Below are positions 43,119 to 48,267 of a stretch of DNA of 48,267 nt, piece by piece. Source of the stretch: CAZVLQ01 sp964628185 (lineage in GTDB: Bacteria; Pseudomonadota; Zetaproteobacteria; Mariprofundales; Mariprofundaceae); contig CAZVLQ010000017.1 of NCBI GenBank assembly GCA_964628185.1, positions 1-48,267 of the forward strand, read 5' to 3'. The notes below the pieces were generated by a model. That model ran no database searches. It was not told the DNA's origin and was given only the letters and a program-made list of their open reading frames with translations. Made by a program: the position numbers and the translations under genes. Position 1 is the first letter of the stretch; each line of letters begins with the position of its first letter.

Positions 43119-43616
43119 ATGAGTAAATTAACCCATTTTGACGAGGCGGGAAGGGCCCGCATGGTGGATGTGTCCGCAAAGGGTGGTACCGTGCGTATCG
43201 CCGTGGCCCGGGGCGAAATTCACATGCAGCCGGAGACGCTGGCCCGTATTCGGGAAGGAAGAATCAGTAAGGGAAATGTGCTGGCCGTTGCTGATGTGGC
43301 GGCAGTGATGGGTGCCAAACACACACCCGATCTGATTCCCATGTGTCATCCGCTTTTACTCTCCGGCGTCAGCGTGGAATTTGATGAAAACAGGGCCAAT
43401 GCGGCGGATGGACGGGCTGTACTGGGCGTGCAGGTTCAAGTGAAGTGCCAGGGATCGACCGGTGTTGAGATGGAGGCTCTGACGGCGGTTTCTACGGCGC
43501 TTCTGACCGTGTATGATATGTGCAAGGCCATGGATCGGGGCATGACGCTGGCCCGTGTCGAGTTAGTGGAGAAATCCGGTGGGAAGAGCGGCCATTTTGT
43601 CCGGGATAAAGCATGA
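43119..43616 (+). CDS. moaC: Cyclic pyranopterin monophosphate synthase MoaC
   Basis: 165 residues from the ATG at 43119; an earlier TTG at 43092 is less likely. Family motifs: MVDVSAKGGTVRIA, IPMCHPLLLSGV, TGVEMEALTAVSTALLTVYDMCKAMD and a Lys-rich C-terminus. It converts the MoaA product to cyclic pyranopterin. It overlaps moaD by 4 bases. Confidence 0.94.
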   Translation: MSKLTHFDEAGRARMVDVSAKGGTVRIAVARGEIHMQPETLARIREGRISKGNVLAVADVAAVMGAKHTPDLIPMCHPLLLSGVSVEFDENRANAADGRAVLGVQVQVKCQGSTGVEMEALTAVSTALLTVYDMCKAMDRGMTLARVELVEKSGGKSGHFVRDKA

Positions 43617-43867
43617 TTCAGGTTCTGTTTTTCGCGCGTATCGCTGACCTGGCCGGGGTTCGGGAGGCCAGCTTCCAATGTCCGGAAGGGGGCGTGCGGC
43701 TGGATGATCTGGTGAAGAAGGTCACAGCACGTTTTCCGGCCCTGGCGGAATCGCTGGCCCGGCCGAAACTGCTGTTTCTGGCCATCAATCAGGAACAGGC
43801 CGGGCTGGACGCACAGGTCCGGGATGGAGATGAGGTGGCGATTATGCCGCCGTTCTCCGGCGGATAG
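43613..43867 (+). CDS. moaD: Molybdopterin synthase small subunit MoaD
   Basis: 84 residues. Ubiquitin-like fold with FFARIADLAGVREASF at the N-terminus, and the chain ends MPPFSGG, the Gly-Gly tail that is activated to the thiocarboxylate. It delivers sulfur to MoaE. The start overlaps moaC (ATGA). Confidence 0.93.
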   Translation: MIQVLFFARIADLAGVREASFQCPEGGVRLDDLVKKVTARFPALAESLARPKLLFLAINQEQAGLDAQVRDGDEVAIMPPFSGG

Positions 43868-43872
43868 AGATG

Positions 43873-43911
43873 GAATTGAGAATTAAGGAATTGTAAATTA
43901 ATTCTTCATTC
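43873..43911. repeat. AT-rich inverted repeat between moaD and moaE
   Basis: GAATTGAGAATTAA (43873-43886) and TTAATTCTTCATTC (43898-43911) are inverted with 12 of 14 matches and an 11-base spacer. The composition is very AT-rich compared with its neighbours. It may be a small dispersed repeat; it does not look like a terminator, since moaE follows within 16 bases. Confidence 0.5.
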
Positions 43912-43926
43912 AAAAGGAGCGAAGCA

Positions 43927-44352
43927 ATGGATCATCCGGTACGCATACAGACCGGGGATTTCTCCGTTGAAGAGGAGCTGCGCCTGTTGCAAGGCGGAGA
44001 CGGATGTATCGGCGGAATTGTCACCTTTGTGGGGATGGCGCGGGATTTTTCCAGAGGACGGGATGTATCCAGGCTTGAGTTTGAGGAATACGCGGGTATG
44101 GCCATCAAGGCGATGAATACGTTGCGGGATCAGGCAATGGAACGTTTTGATATTATGGACTTGCGTATTGTACATCGTATCGGCTCAATCGGGACCGGTG
44201 AACAGATCGTGTTGATTGTGGCGGGTGCCGCTCACCGGGATGCCGCTTTTGATGCCTGTCGCTGGTGCATTGATACGCTCAAGCAGACCGTGCCTATCTG
44301 GAAAAGGGAGATTACGCCGTCGGGAGAGTCCTGGGTGGAGGAGCATCCATGA
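43927..44352 (+). CDS. moaE: Molybdopterin synthase large subunit MoaE
   Basis: 141 residues, with an AAAAGGAGCG ribosome site. Motifs: GGIVTFVGMARDFSRG, LEFEEYAGMAIKAM, VHRIGSIGTGEQIVLIVAGAAHRDAAF and KQTVPIWKRE with the catalytic lysines. Together with MoaD it inserts the dithiolene sulfurs. Confidence 0.94.
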   Translation: MDHPVRIQTGDFSVEEELRLLQGGDGCIGGIVTFVGMARDFSRGRDVSRLEFEEYAGMAIKAMNTLRDQAMERFDIMDLRIVHRIGSIGTGEQIVLIVAGAAHRDAAFDACRWCIDTLKQTVPIWKREITPSGESWVEEHP

Positions 44353-44354
44353 AA

Positions 44355-44396
44355 CAGCATTGCCATGCTGTTTGCGGCAGGGGACAAGCCCCTGCC
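44355..44396. repeat. Double hairpin between moaE and mobB
   Basis: CAGCAT (44355-44360) pairs with ATGCTG (44365-44370), and GGCAGGGG (44376-44383) pairs with CCCCTGCC (44389-44396). The two stems are 5 bases apart. The form is that of a REP-type sequence, and it could also act as an RNA processing or partial termination site inside the operon. Confidence 0.55.
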
Positions 44397-44437
44397 CTGT
44401 CTTTAATGGAAAATATAAAAGTCTCGGCGGTATATCC

Positions 44438-44932
44438 ATGAGTCCGCCGGTGGTGGCGTTTGTCGGGCGTTCCGGTGCGGGTAAGACCACGCTGCTGGTC
44501 AGGGTGATTGCTGAATTGCATGAACGCGGATTTAGAGTCGGCAGCGTCAAGCACAGCCATCACATCACGGAAATGGATGTGGAGGGCAAGGATTCATGGC
44601 GGCATAAACATGCCGGCACGGAACGAACACTGCTGGTCGGCCCGGAGCAACTGCAACTTGTCGCGGACCACGATTCATTACTTTCTCTCACCGAACTTGC
44701 CGGGCGCTATATGGACGGGTTGCAACTCGTGCTGGTGGAGGGATTTAAGGATTCACCGGGTGATAAAATCGAGGTTGTACGTGCTGAACGCGCCACCTTG
44801 CCACTGCTCCGTCCCGAAGACGGCCTGATCGCCCTGGCCAGTGATATTCCGGTGGATTTGGGCGTGCCCCGCTTTGGTCTGGAAGATGTAACCGGCATTG
44901 CCGATTTTCTGACGGGGCGTTACCTGTCGTGA
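44438..44932 (+). CDS. mobB: Molybdopterin-guanine dinucleotide biosynthesis adaptor MobB
   Basis: 164 residues from the ATG at 44438; the frame stays open upstream into moaE, but similarity begins here. P-loop GRSGAGKTTLL, then VGSVKHSHH, DSWRHKHAGTERTLLVGP and LVLVEGFKDSPGDKIEVVR, all typical MobB. It binds GTP and assists MobA. Its stop overlaps the GTG start of mobA. Confidence 0.9.
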   Translation: MSPPVVAFVGRSGAGKTTLLVRVIAELHERGFRVGSVKHSHHITEMDVEGKDSWRHKHAGTERTLLVGPEQLQLVADHDSLLSLTELAGRYMDGLQLVLVEGFKDSPGDKIEVVRAERATLPLLRPEDGLIALASDIPVDLGVPRFGLEDVTGIADFLTGRYLS

Positions 44933-45525
44933 TTCCGGGTGTGTCCTGTGTCGTTCTCTGCGGCGGGGAGTCGAAACGCATGGGACGCGACAAGGCTCAG
45001 GTCGAATTATGCGGCCATACGCTGCTGGAACGGGCGCTGGCAACAGTCGCCCCTTTATTCGACGACGTCATGGTTGGTGGCAGGGAAATCAAGGCACACC
45101 CACAAGGGCCGAGATACATCAGGGACCGGTTTCCCGAACGCGGACCGGCTGTCGGTCTTTGTGCCGCCATGGAGGAGGCGTGTCACCCGTATCTCTTTGC
45201 GCTTGCCTGCGACATGCCTTTTGTTTCTCCCGGGTTAATCGCCTATCTTGCTTCATGCCGGCAAGATTACGATATCGTTGTTCCGGTTTGTCACGGCAGA
45301 CTGGAGCCACTGTGTGCCGTGTACGGCACAGACGGTCTTCGACGCCTTGTGAAGCGTGTCGAGGCGGGCGAGCGCGGGCTTGTCTCGTTCATCGAGCACA
45401 CACCGGAGCTCGATGTGCGAAAAATTGACGAACGGAAAATAAGGAAGATTGATCCCGACCTGCAATCATTTGTTGATATTGACTTTCCCGAAGCCCTGTC
45501 AGAAGCGGAAAGGATACTGAGGTGA
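44929..45525 (+). CDS. mobA: Molybdenum cofactor guanylyltransferase MobA
   Basis: 198 residues with a GTG start overlapping the mobB stop. Nucleotidyltransferase motif LCGGESKRMGRDKAQVEL, then RDRFPERGPAVGL, the Mg-binding ACDMPFVSP and VDIDFPEAL at the end. It attaches GMP to form the bis-MGD cofactor needed by DMSO-reductase family enzymes such as the one at 20461. Confidence 0.92.
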   Translation: MIPGVSCVVLCGGESKRMGRDKAQVELCGHTLLERALATVAPLFDDVMVGGREIKAHPQGPRYIRDRFPERGPAVGLCAAMEEACHPYLFALACDMPFVSPGLIAYLASCRQDYDIVVPVCHGRLEPLCAVYGTDGLRRLVKRVEAGERGLVSFIEHTPELDVRKIDERKIRKIDPDLQSFVDIDFPEALSEAERILR

Positions 45526-45532
45526 AAATACC

Positions 45533-46204
45533 TTGCTGGTAAAGCGCAGGGCCAGGGGGAAAGATACCGGTGAGGAAGCCGTTGTCCGGGAGTATAATCG
45601 CCTTGCCCCGATCTATGATGAGCGCTGGTCGCGTTATGTGCGGCTGTCTGTTCGGGAAACCATCCGGCGACTTGATTTCAGCCCCTCGGAACGCTTGCTG
45701 GATGTCGGCTGTGGCACGGGTTCATTGCTCGGCTCGCTGGCCGAGGCTTTTCCGGATGCCGTATTGTACGGCATTGATCCATCACCTGAAATGCTCGCTG
45801 TTGCCGGAAAAAAACCGGGTTGTCGTGCTGACCTCAGGGTGGGTGTGGCGGAATCCCTGCCCTTTGATAACGGCAGTTTTGATGTGGTGGTTTCAAGCAG
45901 TTCGCTTCATTACTGGAGAAAGCCTGATGCAGCGCTCGCGGAAATTTCCCGCGTGCTTGCGCCCGGGGGCCGGATCGTGATCACTGACTGGTGTGCTGAT
46001 TATTTATCATGCCGCATCTGTGATGTCTGCCTGCGACTTGTCAACCGGGCGCACCGTGGCACGTATAGCGTGAAGGAATGCATTTGTTTGCTCAAGTCAG
46101 CGGGGTTCGGTAATATCGGAGTGGAACGCTACAGAATCGACTGGTTGTGGGGTTTGATGATTGCCACTGCCATAAACAAGCAGGAGAAGATGAAAAATCC
46201 ATGA
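45533..46204 (+). CDS. Class I SAM-dependent methyltransferase (UbiE/BioC-like) in the Moco operon
   Basis: 223 residues with an inferred TTG start at 45533, 8 bases after GAGGTG; no ATG is usable. Motif I LLDVGCGTGSLLGSL, motif II YGIDPSPEML, post-motif FDVVVSSSSLHYWRKPDAAL and VLAPGGRIVITDW identify a methyltransferase of the UbiE/BioC type. It is wedged between mobA and moeA, and its stop overlaps the moeA start (ATGA), so it is co-translated. The substrate is unknown. Membership in the cofactor operon may reflect a role in maturation or mere co-transcription. Confidence 0.78.
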   Translation: MLVKRRARGKDTGEEAVVREYNRLAPIYDERWSRYVRLSVRETIRRLDFSPSERLLDVGCGTGSLLGSLAEAFPDAVLYGIDPSPEMLAVAGKKPGCRADLRVGVAESLPFDNGSFDVVVSSSSLHYWRKPDAALAEISRVLAPGGRIVITDWCADYLSCRICDVCLRLVNRAHRGTYSVKECICLLKSAGFGNIGVERYRIDWLWGLMIATAINKQEKMKNP

Positions 46205-47481
46205 GAAGCGTTACCCGGGCCCAGGACATCATCTTGCAGCATGTATCCCGCCTGGATGTGGAATCCGTTTCCGTTCATCGCGCCCTGGGGCGCGTGCTGG
46301 CAGAGGATATCCAGTCCAATCGGAACCATCCGCCGTATGACATATCCGCCATGGATGGCTATGCGGTACGGGCCACCGATGTGCAGGGGGCTTCAAAGGA
46401 TACTCCGGCAACCCTGAGGGTGGTGGATGATATTCGTGCCGGCACAAAGCCGAAATGCACTGTGGGAGCAGGTGAAGCATCCATGATCATGACCGGCGCA
46501 CCTGTTCCAGACGGTGCGGATGCGGTCATTCGTGTTGAAGACACCAGCCGTCGTAGCCACAGAGGCAGGCATGGCAAAGAGTCGCATCCTGATGAAGTGG
46601 ATGTCTGGACGGGGGTTCCCCGTGGAAACAACATTCGTTGCATGGGTGAAAACATGAAGCTGGGCGATACGGTGTTGCACGGGAATGCCACGATTCGTCC
46701 GGCGGAAGTCGGTATTCTGGTGATGGTCAAGAAGAAGGATGTCAAGGTCTTCCGTCGGCCGACTGTGGCCATACTGGCGACCGGCGATGAACTGGAGGCA
46801 CTCGACGCACCACTGGATCCCGAAAAAATTCCGAATTCAAATTCATATTCCACGATGGCCCAGGTACAGGCTTTGGGTATCGAGCCGGAACTCCTGGGTA
46901 TTGCCCGGGATAGCCGCGGGCATCTGGAGGAAAAACTGCGTCAGGGGATGCAATATGACGTTCTGATCGTGACGGGAGGCGTTTCCGTCGGTCACCACGA
47001 CTTTGTCCGCCCCACCCTGAAGAAGCTGGGCATCACCATGCACTTCTGGCGCGTGGCCATGCGGCCGGGTCACCCCATGGCGTTTGGAACAAATCCTGCC
47101 ACTCGTGTATTCGCCCTGCCGGGCAATCCGGTGGCCGGCATGGTATGCACCGAGCAATTCGTGGTTCCCGCCCTGCGTAAAATGATGGGATTTGATCGTC
47201 TGTTTCGACCTACCGTTGATGCGCTTGCGGCGGCGGATGTGAAGGACAAGGCCGGTCGCATGCATTTTATGCGCGCCCGGCTGAGCGGGACGGACGGGAA
47301 CTATCTGGTGGAATCGGTGGGTGCACAGGGCAGCGGGATCCTGATGTCCATGGTGCATGCAAACGCGTTGATGATCGTCCCGGCCGAGCGTGACGGACTG
47401 AGTCAGGGTGAGAAGGTGCGCGTACAACGATTGGGTGACAGTCAGTTCCAGGCCGAGCCGGGACTGGAGATGGAATCCTGA
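46201..47481 (+). CDS. moeA: Molybdopterin molybdenumtransferase MoeA
   Basis: 426 residues from the ATG overlapping the preceding stop. Motifs in order: DISAMDGYAVRATD, IMTGAPVPDGADAVIRVED, RPTVAILATGDELE, IPNSNSYSTMAQV, IVTGGVSVGHHDFV, MRPGHPMAFG and VFALPGNPVAG. It inserts molybdate into adenylated molybdopterin. This completes a Moco pathway encoded wholly in this window. Confidence 0.94.
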   Translation: MRSVTRAQDIILQHVSRLDVESVSVHRALGRVLAEDIQSNRNHPPYDISAMDGYAVRATDVQGASKDTPATLRVVDDIRAGTKPKCTVGAGEASMIMTGAPVPDGADAVIRVEDTSRRSHRGRHGKESHPDEVDVWTGVPRGNNIRCMGENMKLGDTVLHGNATIRPAEVGILVMVKKKDVKVFRRPTVAILATGDELEALDAPLDPEKIPNSNSYSTMAQVQALGIEPELLGIARDSRGHLEEKLRQGMQYDVLIVTGGVSVGHHDFVRPTLKKLGITMHFWRVAMRPGHPMAFGTNPATRVFALPGNPVAGMVCTEQFVVPALRKMMGFDRLFRPTVDALAAADVKDKAGRMHFMRARLSGTDGNYLVESVGAQGSGILMSMVHANALMIVPAERDGLSQGEKVRVQRLGDSQFQAEPGLEMES

Positions 47482-47510
47482 TGTTTATTGATGCACGGAA
47501 CTGAAGCCCA

Positions 47511-47819
47511 ATGATTGTACGTGCGGTGTTTACCCTCATTGTCATATTTCTCATCTTCAAGCTTTACCAGCGGCTGTTTCAGCAAAAGCAGTGCGTGGCC
47601 TGCGGCAAACACATCGCCAGGCAGGCAGCCATTTGCCATTACTGCAATACCATTCAGGATGGCGTGGAACTGGTGCAGGCGGAGGTTGGAAGCGCCCGTG
47701 TTGCGGGAAACAGGGCAGGTCGGAATCGGAGCCGTGGCCGGGCAATGGTGCTGTTGGGCTGCGGTCTTGCCCTGGTCGTCCTGAGTGTAGCCGCCGCGGT
47801 CTGGCTTATGCAATCCTAA
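47511..47819 (+). CDS. Membrane protein with a zinc-ribbon-like cysteine pair set
   Basis: 102 residues. An N-terminal membrane helix (about 3-18), a C-x2-C ... C-x2-C ribbon (CVACGKHIARQAAICHYC, about 28-45), a basic linker and a second helix (about 80-98). It is a probable zinc-ribbon membrane protein of unknown role. The weak ribosome site makes the start uncertain. Confidence 0.55.
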   Translation: MIVRAVFTLIVIFLIFKLYQRLFQQKQCVACGKHIARQAAICHYCNTIQDGVELVQAEVGSARVAGNRAGRNRSRGRAMVLLGCGLALVVLSVAAAVWLMQS

Positions 47820-47928
47820 ATACGGGCTAGCTCTGCCCTTTACACATAAATCATGACTGGCGGAGTTTGTTGTAACGTGTAAAATGTAGTCCCAAGAGAT
47901 CGGTCCGCCACGCATCCAGGAGGTTTTT

Positions 47929-48159
47929 ATGTTTGGACTCGGATTCCCGGAACTGTTGATCATTCTGGTAATAATTCTTGTGATTTTTGGTGCAGGCAAA
48001 CTTCCCCAGGTCGGGGAGGCGCTGGGGAAGGGGTTGAGCAAGTTCCGCACCGCCATGGATGACAAAACGGAAAAAAATGATGTGACGAAAGCCGTGGCCG
48101 ACGAACCTTCATCTCCTTCAGAAAATAAAAAGGAGAAAGAAGAGTCACCCCGTACCTGA
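47929..48159 (+). CDS. tatA: Twin-arginine translocase subunit TatA
   Basis: 76 residues, with an excellent AGGAGG ribosome site. It begins MFGLGFPELLIILVIILVI, followed by the FGAGKLPQVGEALGKGL hinge and amphipathic helix and a charged tail. TatA forms the pore of the Tat system, which should export the Rieske subunit at 19869 together with its molybdoenzyme partner. Confidence 0.92.
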   Translation: MFGLGFPELLIILVIILVIFGAGKLPQVGEALGKGLSKFRTAMDDKTEKNDVTKAVADEPSSPSENKKEKEESPRT

Positions 48160-48224
48160 TCATTTAATTTTTTCTGCTCAGCCCGAATTATTTATAATTA
48201 GTCTGGACTAGCTAGGAGTCCGCC

Positions 48225-48267
48225 GTGTTTGGGATTGGTTTTCCTGAAATGATTCTGATACTTGTGC
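48225..48267 (+). CDS. Start of a second TatA/TatB-family gene (partial)
   Basis: GTG at 48225 after TAGGAG. The 14 visible residues, MFGIGFPEMILILV, are the N-terminal helix of a TatA/B protein; the gene runs off the window. A TatB-type partner of the preceding gene is likely. Confidence 0.75.
   Translation, partial: MFGIGFPEMILILV

Noticed and set aside
43873..43911. Terminator between moaD and moaE
   Set aside because: The inverted repeat is AT-rich, lacks a T-run in the right place, and moaE with a strong ribosome site follows within 16 bases.
47820..47928. Sigma-70 promoter ahead of tatA
   Set aside because: TAAAAT-like and TTTACA-like pieces are present but no pair has acceptable spacing, so I do not annotate one.
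1..48267. CRISPR arrays, tRNA, rRNA, prophage or integrase genes
   Set aside because: No regularly spaced direct repeats, tRNA-like cloverleaf, rRNA core sequence, integrase or phage structural gene was seen on either strand.

Overview
The window reads as a chromosomal segment of a Gram-negative, respiring bacterium. It carries Tat-exported periplasmic redox proteins, two outer-membrane porins, many c-type cytochromes, sigma-54 promoters and RAYT/REP-type palindromes. A proteobacterium (gamma-like) fits best, but I cannot fix the taxon from sequence alone. Almost the whole window is built around one respiratory molybdoenzyme.

Layout: (1) 1-4435: accessory genes, namely an LVIVD-repeat secreted protein, a VKOR-DsbA fusion, an unknown exported protein and a methyltransferase whose 3' end runs into a repeat. 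(2) 4635-8995: a membrane PAS sensor kinase and its NtrC-type sigma-54 activator. (3) 9262-16010: a sigma-54 promoter, then a CBS protein, two tiny membrane proteins, a CydA-like haem-b protein without CydB, a dihaem and a trihaem cytochrome c, and a haemerythrin. (4) 16119-23202: a second sigma-54 promoter, then a porin, two dihaem MauG/CcP-type peroxidases, a Tat-exported Rieske protein and an AioA/IdrA-type molybdopterin oxidoreductase. This is the gene content of the dissimilatory iodate reductase locus (IdrA, IdrB, IdrP1, IdrP2) in the order P-P-B-A. (5) 23393-27618: a HEAT-repeat protein, an unknown secreted protein, a cupredoxin, a third sigma-54 promoter and a larger cupredoxin. (6) 27847-30174: a ModE-type regulator, moaB/mog, moaA and small membrane proteins. 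(7) 30164-39958: a second sensor kinase and a receiver protein, then an unusual run of proteins carrying PCP_red-like domains (11 copies by eye) around mop-modABC and a radical SAM protein, interrupted by a GxxExxY cassette. (8) 39973-43095: an unknown secreted protein, a cupredoxin and a second porin. (9) 43119-47481: moaC, moaD, moaE, mobB, mobA, a methyltransferase and moeA. (10) 47929-end: tatA and the start of a second Tat gene.

How it may work together (inference): molybdate is imported by ModABC, buffered by Mop and built into Mo-bis-MGD by Moa/Mob/Moe. The folded Rieske-molybdoenzyme pair is exported by Tat. The CydA-like/cytochrome c module may pass quinol electrons through cytochromes, peroxidases and cupredoxins to the molybdoenzyme. 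The kinase/NtrC pair, placed directly upstream of the first of three excellent sigma-54 promoters, is the obvious candidate controller. Iodate is the best-supported substrate guess from gene content, but it is not proven.
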